Shown piece by piece: positions 16,688 through 25,378 of a stretch of DNA of 64,000 nt. The stretch lies in NCBI GenBank assembly GCA_002315795.1, contig DCIF01000096.1, forward strand, positions 1-64,000, given 5' to 3'. Source of the stretch: Bacteroidales bacterium UBA1733. Its GTDB lineage: Bacteria; Bacteroidota; Bacteroidia; Bacteroidales; UBA3663. Under the pieces are notes generated by a model. The model was not told the DNA's origin and did no database searches. It worked only from the letters and a program-made list of their open reading frames with translations. How positions within the stretch are numbered: the first letter of the stretch is position 1; every line of letters starts with the position of its first letter. A program made the position numbers and the translations under genes.

Positions 16688-16730
16688 AACCTATTCAACT
16701 CCCTCAACTTCATCAACTCCCTCAACTCAA
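16688..16730. repeat. TTCAACTCCCTCAAC phrase at the end of the MATE gene
   Basis: On the minus strand the word AGTTGAGGGAGTTGATGAAG begins at the MATE stop, and the TGA stop at 16722-16724 is part of the first copy. Confidence 0.75.
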
Positions 16731-18026
16731 ATGTCTCGAAGTTGTAAGCCTATACCTTAATATATATAATAGACCTGCGGTCGTAAGTCCGAATGGGAAA
16801 CTCCACCATACTCCTGCTGCGCCTCCATCCAAGATGAATGCAAAGGTGTAAGCCAACGGCACACTGATTAATGCGTATGCTATGATCGCAAAGACTATCA
16901 GATACTTAACGTCCTCAATGGCACGCAAGCAGTTAGCGTATATGGTCTGCATGCAGTCTCCCACCTGATAGCAGGCAAATGCCGGAATGAGAGAGAGGAA
17001 GAGAACTGCCACCTCATCGCTCGTAGTGAACAAGCCTGCCAGCTGTCGTCCGAAAATGCAGATAGGAATCACCACTATTGCAGAAGATGTGAACGACATC
17101 CATAGCGCAGTCCGTGCAGTGGCCTGAACCTCATCCCACTCATCCTGTCCTCGATAGTAAGCTATGCGTATGGCAGCAGCTGCACCTATGCCGTAGTAGA
17201 TCATGAATCCGAAGGTTGATACCGTACACATGACCTGATGGGCAGCAAGAGCTGTGGCACCTATCCATCCCATGAACAGTGCACAGACATTGAAACTGCC
17301 TGCTTCAAGACATAGCTGGACGCTGATCGGGATGCCCAGTCGAGTCAGTCGGCCGGCATCGCGGAATGACCAGTTGCCCTTGCTGTTGGATAGAAAGGAA
17401 TTCCTTCGACGGAAAAACATCAATGCAAGCATCATTGCTAATCGTGATAACAATGTAGCCACACCCGCACCTACGAGTCCGAGTTCAGGGCAACCAAGAC
17501 GGCCAAAGATAAACAGATAGTTGAGCATCACATTCAACACATTTCCACCCAGCATCACATACATCGGTGTCTTTGTGTCGCCTGTAGCATCAAAGCATTG
17601 CTTCAAGGCATTGAATACAGCCAGGAACGGCAATGATGCCAGAAGCACAATGAAATACGGTTTGATGAGCGGCATCAATTCCTGCGGCTGGCCGAGTCTC
17701 TCCACATTATTATATAATATATATAGGGCACCAACAACCAAAAGGCTCGCCAGCAGATTGACCAACACGCTGCTTCTCCTTGCCTGTACCACCGAATCAT
17801 AATCGCCCTTGCTGAAATAGTCGCCCACCACAGGAGTGGATGCATAGGAGATACCAAGCAGGAAGTAGATAGTCAGATTAAACACATTGTTCACAAATCC
17901 TGATGCAGACAGTTCTGGTGTACCATACCATCCCACCATAATAGTATCGGCCCAGCCTTGCAGAATACTGCCAAGCTGGGCTATTACTATAGGAAGTGCT
18001 AATGTCAATATGGCTTTACTGCGCAT
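16722..18026 (-). CDS. MATE family efflux transporter
   Basis: A twelve-helix inner-membrane antiporter that exports drugs or metabolites in exchange for Na+ or H+. The start chosen is the ATG at 18026, giving MRSKAILTLALPIVIAQLG, where family members begin; a longer frame to 18077 would overlap serB by 62 bases rather than 11. The 434-aa protein has paired six-helix halves. The N-terminal half includes GWADTIMVGWYG, the usual MATE helix-1/2 region, and YVMLGGNVLNVMLNYLFIFG. It follows serB with overlap, so it is probably co-transcribed. Substrate unknown. Confidence 0.88.
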   Translation of the reverse strand: MRSKAILTLALPIVIAQLGSILQGWADTIMVGWYGTPELSASGFVNNVFNLTIYFLLGISYASTPVVGDYFSKGDYDSVVQARRSSVLVNLLASLLVVGALYILYNNVERLGQPQELMPLIKPYFIVLLASLPFLAVFNALKQCFDATGDTKTPMYVMLGGNVLNVMLNYLFIFGRLGCPELGLVGAGVATLLSRLAMMLALMFFRRRNSFLSNSKGNWSFRDAGRLTRLGIPISVQLCLEAGSFNVCALFMGWIGATALAAHQVMCTVSTFGFMIYYGIGAAAAIRIAYYRGQDEWDEVQATARTALWMSFTSSAIVVIPICIFGRQLAGLFTTSDEVAVLFLSLIPAFACYQVGDCMQTIYANCLRAIEDVKYLIVFAIIAYALISVPLAYTFAFILDGGAAGVWWSFPFGLTTAGLLYILRYRLTTSRHLS

Positions 18027-19269
18027 TTTCGTCAAGATAGCTATCCTTGAATCCAAGGAAATAAAGCACGCCATCAAGACCTATCGTATTGATACTCTGA
18101 CGTGCATTTGCCACAACACGAGGCTTGGCATGGAAGGCAATACCGAGACCGGCCTCCGAAAGCATTGGTAGATCGTTGGCTCCATCACCGACGGCAATGG
18201 TCTGCTGAAGGTCAACCTTCTCCACTTGGGCAATGAGTTTCAGGAGTTCTGCCTTACGTTTTCCGTCTACCACCTCACCAAGATAGTTGCCTGTCAACTT
18301 ACCATCTTCTCCAATCTCAAGTTCGTTGGCATAAACATAGTCGATGCCGTACTTCTTCTGGATATACTCGCCGAAGAACGTGAATCCACCCGACAGGATG
18401 GCAATCTTGTATCCGTACTTCTTGAGCACATACATCAGACGGTCTATGCCCTCAGTGAACGGCATATTCTCCGCTATCTCACGCATCACACTGACATCAA
18501 GTCCCTTGAGCAGTTTGCATCGCTTAGTGAACGACTCCTTGAAATCGATCTCTCCACGCATGGCGCTTGCCGTGATGGCAGCCACCTGTTCGTACACGCC
18601 ATGCTTGCGTGCCAGTTCGTCGATACACTCCTCCTGGATGAGCGTTGAGTCCATATCAAAACAAATGAGTCGGCGCATACGGCGGTACATATTATCACGC
18701 TGGAACGAGCAGTCGATCTCCATCTCGCTCGACATCTTGAGCAATGCTGCATGAAGTTCCTGTCGGTCCTTTGGAGTACCACGCACGGAGAACTGTATGC
18801 AAGCGCGTGTCTTCTCCTTTGGATGCTGGATACTGGCACGACCAGTGAGACGCTTGATGCCATCGATATTCAATCCCTGTTCTGCAATCAGTTTGCTTAT
18901 AGCCCATATCTGGCGAGCCTCGACACGTCGGCCGAGCACAGTGAGCATATAGCGGTTCTTACCCTGTCGGCCTACCCAGTTTTCATACTCCTCCATTGAG
19001 ATAGGATAGAACTTGATATTCACATTCAGTTCGCTGGCTTTGAAGAGAAGTTCCTTCATCACCTGACCAGAATGAAGTTCATCGACACGGATCAATATTC
19101 CAAGACTCAGTGTAGAATGGATATCCGCCTGTCCGATATCCTGAATATTGGCATTATATCGAGCCAGAATCTCCATGATGCTTGCGGTAAGTCCCGGACG
19201 GTCCTCACCAGTGATGCGGAGCAGCATTAGTTCCTCATTAGTCATCTCAAGTGTATCTTCTGTTTCCAT
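18016..19269 (-). CDS. serB: Phosphoserine phosphatase with N-terminal ACT domains
   Basis: Final step of serine synthesis: hydrolyses phosphoserine. The 417-aa protein starts with two ACT-like regulatory domains (about residues 15-90 and 105-190; LLRITGEDRPGLTASIMEI is typical). The HAD phosphatase core follows, with DMDST at 205-209 (nucleophile and acid Asp), LSGGFTFF, and the Mg-binding GDGANDLPML. Bacterial serine-sensing SerB proteins often carry ACT domains, so feedback control by serine is plausible. It lies 22 bases after the methyltransferase gene and overlaps the MATE gene. Confidence 0.94.
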   Translation of the reverse strand: METEDTLEMTNEELMLLRITGEDRPGLTASIMEILARYNANIQDIGQADIHSTLSLGILIRVDELHSGQVMKELLFKASELNVNIKFYPISMEEYENWVGRQGKNRYMLTVLGRRVEARQIWAISKLIAEQGLNIDGIKRLTGRASIQHPKEKTRACIQFSVRGTPKDRQELHAALLKMSSEMEIDCSFQRDNMYRRMRRLICFDMDSTLIQEECIDELARKHGVYEQVAAITASAMRGEIDFKESFTKRCKLLKGLDVSVMREIAENMPFTEGIDRLMYVLKKYGYKIAILSGGFTFFGEYIQKKYGIDYVYANELEIGEDGKLTGNYLGEVVDGKRKAELLKLIAQVEKVDLQQTIAVGDGANDLPMLSEAGLGIAFHAKPRVVANARQSINTIGLDGVLYFLGFKDSYLDENAQ

Positions 19270-19291
19270 AGATGGTGTTATTGTTATAGAT

Positions 19292-20017
19292 TTACTGATT
19301 AGATTTAGTTATACAAGCGAGGTAGTCATAGTGCTCGCCTTCCTCCACGACCTCCACAGCATATCCAGCTTCCTCGGCATATCCTTGCAGCGTGGCACGA
19401 TCGATATAGAGCCATGGGAAGGCATCACCCTTCACACGCTTATACTGCATCTGGTACTCAAGTTCACCGTAGTAGTTGTCGTCAAGGTTGATAGCGAACG
19501 ATCCATCTTCATCCTCAAACACATATCTGATGTCGGACGAATCCATGAGCAGTTTGCCTCCCTCACTGAGCAAGGAGTCAAGGTGATGGAAGAAGTCGGG
19601 TAAGCGATCCACACTGCCGATGATGCCAGAACCGTTCATCAGCATCAATACGGTGTCATATTTCTCGCCTTTGATGTCAAAGAAATCCTTTAGTTCCACG
19701 TTCTCTACTCCTCTATCTTCCATTGTCGCAACCGATAATGGAGATATATCGACAGCCTTTACTTGCTTATGCATGTCCTGCAGCACCAAGGCATGACAAC
19801 CGGCACCAGCCCCTACGTCGAGTATGCTTCCACTTGCCATCTCCAAGGCCCTCTGCTCTATCAGGGGCATTTCGTCCCATTCACGGAACAGAGTCTCGAC
19901 AGGTATCTCATCTTCCTCAAACTGTGGAGAGAAAACACGCAACCGCCCTGCTACCCCATTCTTGTGGTAGTCGGCGATTGCGTATCCCATTGGATCTTTA
20001 TCTTTTGATAAAATCAT
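19292..20017 (-). CDS. Class I SAM-dependent methyltransferase
   Basis: A 241-aa methyltransferase with the SAM loop ILDVGAGAGCH at about residues 65-75 and an acidic strand end VKAVDISPL. A later LMLMNGSGIIG segment occupies the motif IV region. The substrate class is not evident: small molecule or protein are both possible. Its start overlaps the tyrS stop by one base, so it is coupled to tyrS. It is not recognisable as a named enzyme. Confidence 0.82.
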   Translation of the reverse strand: MILSKDKDPMGYAIADYHKNGVAGRLRVFSPQFEEDEIPVETLFREWDEMPLIEQRALEMASGSILDVGAGAGCHALVLQDMHKQVKAVDISPLSVATMEDRGVENVELKDFFDIKGEKYDTVLMLMNGSGIIGSVDRLPDFFHHLDSLLSEGGKLLMDSSDIRYVFEDEDGSFAINLDDNYYGELEYQMQYKRVKGDAFPWLYIDRATLQGYAEEAGYAVEVVEEGEHYDYLACITKSNQ

Positions 20018-21312
20018 TACTTTGCAATAATCAGGAAGTACTTCTTCTTGCCCTGCTGTACAAGGAGGTACTTGCCATCGAGGAGGTCGGCAGTTGTGAT
20101 AACTTGGTCAGGCTGAGCGAGCTTGTCCTTATTGACAGATACACCGCCACCCTTCACGAGTGTCTTCATCTCTCCCTTTGATGGGAAGCACTGAGCCTTC
20201 TCGACGCAGAGATCTGCAGCCTTGATGCCTGCTTCGAAGTCTGCCTTTGAAACCTCAAACTGTGGTACACCGGCAAACACATCAAGCAGAGTCTGTTCGT
20301 CAAGCTTCAGAAGACTTTCCTTTGTTGACTTTCCGAAGAGGATGTTTGATGCCTCGATAGCCATGTCGAGATCTTCCTTTGAGTGAACCATAACAGTCAC
20401 TTCCTCAGCAAGACGCTTCTGGAGCACACGTCGACCTGGGTCTGTATCGTGCTCTGCAATGACAGCTTCAATCTCTTCCTTCTCAAGCGAAGTGAAAATC
20501 TTGATGTACTTCTTAGCATCCTCATCTGGCACGTTGAGCCAGAACTGATAGAATGCGTATGGAGATGTGCGCTCACGATCGAGCCAGATATTGCCTGACT
20601 CAGTCTTTCCGAACTTACGGCCATCACTCTTTGTCACGAGTGGACAAGTGAGAGCAAAGCACTCACCACCGTTCTTACGGCGGATAAGTTCAGAACCTGT
20701 AGTGATATTACCCCACTGGTCTGCACCACCAAGCTGAAGGCGACAACCTTTGTTCTCATATAGCCAGAGGAAGTCATAACCCTGAAGGAGCTGGTAAGTG
20801 AACTCAGTGAAAGAAAGACCATCGCGAGCCTCACCATTCAGACGCTTCTGCACTGATTCCTTAGCCATCATATAATTTACAGTGATGTGCTTACCGATGT
20901 CACGAGCGAAATCGAGGAAGGTGAAGTTCTTCATCCAGTCGTAGTTGTTAACCATCTCAGCGTGGTTTGGTGCATCGCTGTCGAAGTCGAGGAAGCGAGC
21001 GAGCTGTTCCTTGATGCACTTTACGTTGTGAGCGAGAGTTTCCTCGTCGAGGAGGTTACGCTCCTGGCTCTTGCCTGATGGGTCACCAATCATACCAGTA
21101 GCACCACCTACGAGTGCCAATGGCTTATGACCACAGCGCTGGAAGTGACGAAGCATCATCACACCACAGAGGTGACCAATATGAAGTGAGTCAGCAGTTG
21201 GGTCGATACCCAGGTATGCTGTAGTCTGTTCCTTCTTAAGGAGTTCGTCTGTACCTGGCATCATCTGGTGAATCATACCGCGCCAAGTAAGTTCCTGTAC
21301 AAAATCTTTCAT
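20017..21312 (-). CDS. tyrS: Tyrosyl-tRNA synthetase
   Basis: Charges tRNA-Tyr. A class I synthetase of 431 aa with HIGH at residues 44-47 (SLHIGHLCG), the Tyr/tRNA-binding [11 protein letters not shown] run at about 191-201, and a KMSKS-type loop KFGKT at 232-236. A C-terminal S4-like RNA-binding domain is visible from [10 protein letters not shown] onward. A -7 promoter element lies at 21344-21351 on the minus strand. It heads the set tyrS-methyltransferase-serB-MATE. Confidence 0.97.
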   Translation of the reverse strand: MKDFVQELTWRGMIHQMMPGTDELLKKEQTTAYLGIDPTADSLHIGHLCGVMMLRHFQRCGHKPLALVGGATGMIGDPSGKSQERNLLDEETLAHNVKCIKEQLARFLDFDSDAPNHAEMVNNYDWMKNFTFLDFARDIGKHITVNYMMAKESVQKRLNGEARDGLSFTEFTYQLLQGYDFLWLYENKGCRLQLGGADQWGNITTGSELIRRKNGGECFALTCPLVTKSDGRKFGKTESGNIWLDRERTSPYAFYQFWLNVPDEDAKKYIKIFTSLEKEEIEAVIAEHDTDPGRRVLQKRLAEEVTVMVHSKEDLDMAIEASNILFGKSTKESLLKLDEQTLLDVFAGVPQFEVSKADFEAGIKAADLCVEKAQCFPSKGEMKTLVKGGGVSVNKDKLAQPDQVITTADLLDGKYLLVQQGKKKYFLIIAK

Positions 21313-21343
21313 TTCTTATTACTATTATATATTATTTTGCGTG

Positions 21344-21351
21344 CAAAGTTA
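21344..21351 (-). promoter_or_regulatory. -7 element of tyrS promoter
   Basis: TAACTTTG on the minus strand, 31 bases before the tyrS ATG. No good -33 is seen. Confidence 0.6.
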
Positions 21352-21415
21352 GTAATAATAATTAAGAATATAGAAATAACGGTTAATATTTTGATAAAAC
21401 AACACCAAATACACC

Positions 21416-21443
21416 TTGTTATGGCACTGTTACCATAACTTTG
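21416..21443 (+). promoter_or_regulatory. Distal glnB-amt promoter with operator-like inverted repeat
   Basis: TTG at 21416-21418 and TAACTTTG at 21436-21443 are spaced 17 bases apart. An inverted repeat GTTATGG (21418-21424) and CCATAAC (21433-21439) fills the space between the two elements and overlaps both, as an operator would. Confidence 0.55.
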
Positions 21444-21592
21444 CAACGTTTCAAACGCATTTTGGCATCAAAAACAACAATGATTTTCAAAATAAGTGAC
21501 ATAATCAAGAATAAGATTGACATTTTTATATCATTTTCTCAAAATAACTATCATTTTGTTTGGTTGGTACATATAAACTCCTTACCTTTGCA

Positions 21593-21630
21593 CCATCAAA
21601 AGCAAGTTAACGCTTACTTTTTGATAAACA
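21593..21630 (+). promoter_or_regulatory. Proximal glnB-amt promoter and imperfect inverted repeat at the start site
   Basis: TACCTTTG at 21593-21600 matches the -7 element. Just downstream, ATCAAAAGCAAG pairs imperfectly with CTTACTTTTTGAT across a 6-base loop (about 21605-21626), covering the expected transcription start. Confidence 0.5.
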
Positions 21631-21693
21631 CAGACACAATAATAAAACAAGGTAAGTAAAAAACAACATTAACACAAAAATTTTTTTAAAGGT

Positions 21694-22041
21694 ATGAAAA
21701 AGATTGAAGCTATTATCCGTAGGACAAAGTTCGAGGAAGTCAAGGAGGCTCTTCTTGCTGCCGACATCGACTGGTTTGAATATCACGATTGCCATGGTAT
21801 CGGACAAAGCCGTCAGGAACGTATCTACCGTGGTGTTGTATACAGCACGGACATGATTGAACGAATGCACATCACAATCATCTGCCGCGACCTCTTGGTA
21901 GAGAATACTGTAAAGGTGCTCATGGAAGCTGCTCACACAGGTCAGGTAGGTGACGGTCGAATCTTCATCAGTGTGGTAGAAGACTGCTACTCAATCCGCA
22001 CTGGCGAACATGGAGATACAGTATTGAAGGATAAGAAATAA
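21694..22041 (+). CDS. glnB: Nitrogen regulatory protein PII
   Basis: A PII-family signal protein of 115 aa that senses ATP/ADP and 2-oxoglutarate and gates the neighbouring ammonium channel. The T-loop is present but about one residue shorter than in E. coli GlnB, reading GIGQSRQERIYRGVVY with Y45 and Y50. Y50 aligns with the residue that is uridylylated in enterobacteria. The B-loop reads TGQVGDGRIF and the C-loop IRTGE. It lies 28 bases upstream of amt, the classic glnK-amtB pairing. No uridylyltransferase gene is in view, so modification at Y50 is uncertain. Confidence 0.92.
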   Translation: MKKIEAIIRRTKFEEVKEALLAADIDWFEYHDCHGIGQSRQERIYRGVVYSTDMIERMHITIICRDLLVENTVKVLMEAAHTGQVGDGRIFISVVEDCYSIRTGEHGDTVLKDKK

Positions 22042-22069
22042 AAACAACTCACGCAAACACGATTAGTTT

Positions 22070-23317
22070 ATGTTACACACTATACTTGATGCTGCTCCTG
22101 CTATAGTAGAGGAAGCAGTCGACCACGTTAACGGTCTTGATACTCTTTGGGTCTTACTCGGTGCAATGCTCGTGTTCTGGATGCAGCCAGGATTTGCTCT
22201 TGTTGAAGCGGGCATGACTCGATCAAAGAATACAGCCAACATCCTTATGAAAAACTTCTGCGACTTCATGGCAGGTACCGTGCTGTTCTGGATAGTTGGT
22301 TTCTCTCTTATGTACGGTACAGACCACGGCCTCTTCGGTTGGAGCGGTTTTGGTTTCATCGGCGAAGACAGCAACATTCCAGCTGAAGCAACATTCATCT
22401 TCCAGACAGTGTTCTGCGCCACAACAGCTACTATCGTTTCTGGATCTATGGCTGAGCGCACAAAGTTCTCTATGTACATTGTCTACTCTATCCTCATCAG
22501 CCTTTGTATCTACCCTATCGAAGGTCACTGGTCTTGGGGCGGCGGCTGGCTCTCTGAAATGGGATTCCACGACTTCGCAGGTTCTACAGTAGTTCACCTT
22601 TGTGGTGGTGCCCTCGCACTTGCAGGTGCTATCGTACTCGGCCCTCGTATTGGTAAGTATGGTAAGGACGGTAAGAGCCGCGCCATTCCTGGTCACAACC
22701 TCACCCTCGCAGCTCTCGGTGTGTTCATCCTCTGGCTCGGATGGTTTGGATTCAACCCTTGTTCTACAGTAGCCATCACAGGTTATGACAATGCAGTAAG
22801 CGCTTCACACGTATTCGTGACTACAAATATGGCAGCAGCCGTCGGCGGTATCGCAGCACTCATCTACACTTGGATCGTAGACGGAAAACCTTCACTCTCA
22901 ATGGTCTGCAACGGTGTGCTCGCAGGTCTTGTAGGTATCACAGCAGGTTGTGACTGCGTTGACATCTGGGCAGCAGCAATCATCGGTGGCGTAGTCAGCG
23001 TAGTGATGTGTATGAGCGTAAGCTTCATCGATAAGGTTTGTAAGGTTGACGACCCAGTTGGTGCAGTATCAGTACACGGTGTTGGCGGTCTTCTCGGTAC
23101 CATCCTCACAGGTGTATTCTGCAACCCAGACCTCGACGGCGTAGAAGCTACAGTAGGTGTTCAGACTCTTGGTGCAGTCACAGTGGCAGGATTCGCATTC
23201 GTAGTCGGTATCATCCTCTTCGAGATCATCAAGCATACTCACGGACTCCGCGTCGAGAAGCGCATCGAGGAAGAAGGTCTTGATATCTACGAACACGGAG
23301 AAGCAGCTTACAACTGA
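22070..23317 (+). CDS. amtB: Ammonium transporter
   Basis: An inner-membrane ammonia channel of 415 aa with about 11 membrane helices. It contains the Amt landmarks: WVLLGAMLVFWMQPGFALVEAG in helix 1, the family run RSKNTANILMKN, and the two pore histidines in VVHLCGGALAL and VHGVGGLLGT. A cytosolic tail of about 25 residues follows the last helix. It shares an operon with PII directly upstream, which likely blocks the pore when nitrogen is plentiful. A 19-bp hairpin built from AATTCATAATT words follows the stop. Confidence 0.95.
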   Translation: MLHTILDAAPAIVEEAVDHVNGLDTLWVLLGAMLVFWMQPGFALVEAGMTRSKNTANILMKNFCDFMAGTVLFWIVGFSLMYGTDHGLFGWSGFGFIGEDSNIPAEATFIFQTVFCATTATIVSGSMAERTKFSMYIVYSILISLCIYPIEGHWSWGGGWLSEMGFHDFAGSTVVHLCGGALALAGAIVLGPRIGKYGKDGKSRAIPGHNLTLAALGVFILWLGWFGFNPCSTVAITGYDNAVSASHVFVTTNMAAAVGGIAALIYTWIVDGKPSLSMVCNGVLAGLVGITAGCDCVDIWAAAIIGGVVSVVMCMSVSFIDKVCKVDDPVGAVSVHGVGGLLGTILTGVFCNPDLDGVEATVGVQTLGAVTVAGFAFVVGIILFEIIKHTHGLRVEKRIEEEGLDIYEHGEAAYN

Positions 23318-23332
23318 TAACAATTCATAGTT

Positions 23333-23392
23333 CAAAATTCATAATTCATAATTATTGCCCAATAGGACAGAACTTATGGATTATGAATTTTG
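23333..23392 (+). terminator. Long AT-rich hairpin after amt, made of AATTCATAATT words
   Basis: A 19-bp stem (23333-23351 with 23374-23392, one G-U pair) encloses a 22-base loop and is followed by GTTTTGTG. It could act as a terminator or as an RNA-stabilising 3' structure. Similar words continue to about 23480 (TAATTCGTAATT variants). Confidence 0.55.
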
Positions 23393-23496
23393 GTTTTGTG
23401 TTTTAAATCTCAAAACTCATAACTTGCATTTCGTAACTCGTAATTTGTAATTCGTAATTAATAATTTGTAATTAATATTCCCCCCAAAAAACATCC

Positions 23497-25209
23497 ATGT
23501 GTGGTATAGCAATGATCAGGCTCTTGAAGCCTAAGGAACATTTCAAGCAAAAATACGGAACAGACGGATATGCGCTCAGCAAACTCTATCTGATGATGGA
23601 GAAGCAGCATAACCGTGGACAGGAAGGCGCCGGAATAGCTTGCGTCAAGATGCAGGAACCGGCAGGATATGAATACATGTTCCGTGAAAAGGCAGAAGGC
23701 AAAGATGCCATAACAAAAATTTTCGAACAGGCATACCACAATGGTATGGACGAAGGAAGCGAGATGTACATGGGACACCTCCGCTATTCTACAACAGGCA
23801 AGGGAGGACTTCAGTACGTCCACCCCTTTTTGCGTCGTAACAACTGGCGGGCAAAGAATCTCTGTCTGTGCGGTAACTTCAACATGACCAATATTGACGA
23901 GGTATTTGAGACCATCACCGAGCAAGGCCAGTCGCCTCGTATCTATAGCGACTCCTACATCATGCTCGAACTTATGGGCCATCGCCTCGACCGTGAGGTA
24001 GAGCGCAACTTCATCATTGCGCAAGCCATGGGCATGGAAGGTAAGGAGATCACGAAATATATTGATACTCATGTCAACATAGCCAACGTACTTCGCACCA
24101 CGATGCCACATTTCGACGGTGGATATGTGATGTGCGGTATGACCGGTAGTGGTGAGATGTTCACCATGCGCGACCCTTGGGGCATACGTCCAGCCTTCTA
24201 CTATCGCGATGACGAGAAGGTGGCCATAGCCAGCGAGCGCCCTGTGCTCCAAACCACATTCGCCATTCACGATACCGATATCCATGAGATCAAGCCAGGC
24301 GAGGCACTCATCATCAACTATGCAGGTGAGGTGTCACTCCAGCAGATCATAGAACCGAAAGAAACCATCAAACCATGTTCGTTCGAGCGCATATATTTCA
24401 GCCGAGGCAACGACCTCGACATCCATCATGAGCGCAAACAACTCGGCGAACAGCTTTGCAACCAGATTGTTCGCACTATCGATGGCGACATAGACAATAC
24501 GGTATTCTCCTACATACCAAACACAGCCGAAGTGGCATACTACGGTATGATTCAGGGACTCCGCAAACTCTCAGACAATGTGCGAGCAGAGAAGATAGTA
24601 GCAAAGGATATCAAACTCCGAACTTTCATCACCGAAGGCAGCACACGAAACGACCTTGCAGCCCACGTCTACGACATCACCTACGGAGTGGTACGCCACA
24701 ATACAGACAACCTCGTAGTCATCGATGATAGTATAGTACGAGGCACAACCCTTCGCGAAAGCATCATCAAGATTCTCAACCGTTTGCATCCTAAGTCACT
24801 CGTCATCGTAAGTTCTGCTCCTCAGATTCGCTATCCTGACTTCTACGGTATAGACATGAGCAATATCGGCGACTTCATTGCCTTCCAGGCATGCATCTCC
24901 CTACTCAATGAGCAAGGCTTGAAACAAATCATCAAAGATGTTTGCGAAGAGTGTAAGAAAGGTAATGGCGAAGCACTCCAGCAGCTTTACAAGCCATTCA
25001 CAGCCGAGCAGCTCAACGCCCGTATGGTTGAGATACTCCGTCCAGACGATGTCACCATTCCTATCCACCTCGTATTCCAAACCATTGAAGGTCTCCACAC
25101 CGCCATTCCAAACCACCAAGGCGACTGGTACTTCACTGGTCGATATCCTACCCCCGGCGGCTATCGCTTAGCAGCAAAGTCATTCGTCAACTGGATTGAG
25201 AAGAGTTGA
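23497..25209 (+). CDS. purF: Amidophosphoribosyltransferase-type class II glutamine amidotransferase
   Basis: Predicted to make phosphoribosylamine from PRPP and glutamine, the first purine step. Mature-type N-terminal Cys2 (MCGIAMI) is the glutaminase nucleophile, and NRGQEGAGI and YMGHLRYSTTG fit the Ntn fold. The PRPP loop is VVIDDSIVRGTT at about residues 407-418. At 570 aa it is about 100 residues longer than typical PurF. Bacteroidetes often encode such a long form besides a standard PurF, so this could be a paralog rather than the only PurF. Its TGA stop is part of an AGTTGAGGAAG phrase repeat. Confidence 0.85.
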   Translation: MCGIAMIRLLKPKEHFKQKYGTDGYALSKLYLMMEKQHNRGQEGAGIACVKMQEPAGYEYMFREKAEGKDAITKIFEQAYHNGMDEGSEMYMGHLRYSTTGKGGLQYVHPFLRRNNWRAKNLCLCGNFNMTNIDEVFETITEQGQSPRIYSDSYIMLELMGHRLDREVERNFIIAQAMGMEGKEITKYIDTHVNIANVLRTTMPHFDGGYVMCGMTGSGEMFTMRDPWGIRPAFYYRDDEKVAIASERPVLQTTFAIHDTDIHEIKPGEALIINYAGEVSLQQIIEPKETIKPCSFERIYFSRGNDLDIHHERKQLGEQLCNQIVRTIDGDIDNTVFSYIPNTAEVAYYGMIQGLRKLSDNVRAEKIVAKDIKLRTFITEGSTRNDLAAHVYDITYGVVRHNTDNLVVIDDSIVRGTTLRESIIKILNRLHPKSLVIVSSAPQIRYPDFYGIDMSNIGDFIAFQACISLLNEQGLKQIIKDVCEECKKGNGEALQQLYKPFTAEQLNARMVEILRPDDVTIPIHLVFQTIEGLHTAIPNHQGDWYFTGRYPTPGGYRLAAKSFVNWIEKS

Positions 25210-25290
25210 GGAAAGCCCCCAGCCCCCTAAGGGGGAGGAGTTGAGGAAGTTGAAGGAGTTGAGGAAGTTGAAACCTAGTAATTCGTAATT
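25205..25290. repeat. Composite repeat: AGTTGAGGAAGTTGA plus C-rich palindrome
   Basis: The tract begins at the purF-type stop codon. It passes through a C-rich palindrome (25212-25240, with CCCCCTAAGGGGG-like core) and continues with GAGTTGAGGAAGTTGAAGG words and TAATTCGTAATT. Confidence 0.75.
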
Positions 25291-25353
25291 CTTTGCGCTA
25301 ACGCTCCAAGCGCCTAGAGCGATAACTTTGCGAGCAAAGCGCTTCGCGATAAC
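25291..25353. repeat. GCGC-rich phrase carrying a consensus -7 element
   Basis: The tract alternates words such as GCGCTAACGCTCCAAGCGC and GAGCAAAGCGCTTCGCG and is flanked by TAATTCGTAATT on both sides. It contains TAACTTTG at 25323-25330, a perfect -7 match, 48 bases before the pyrG ATG. Confidence 0.65.
25323..25330 (+). promoter_or_regulatory. Candidate -7 element for pyrG inside a repeat
   Basis: TAACTTTG matches TAnnTTTG. It is the only such match I see close to pyrG, and it is embedded in a phrase repeat. No convincing -33 element is seen. Confidence 0.45.
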
Positions 25354-25378
25354 ATAATTCGTAATTCGTTATATTCTC

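Larger units (their letters stand above)
21313..21693. other. 381-bp divergent regulatory region between tyrS and glnB-amt
   Basis: No gene is seen. The region holds the tyrS promoter (minus strand) and two candidate plus-strand promoters for glnB-amt, each associated with an inverted repeat. The leader after the second promoter is about 90 bases. Confidence 0.65.
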
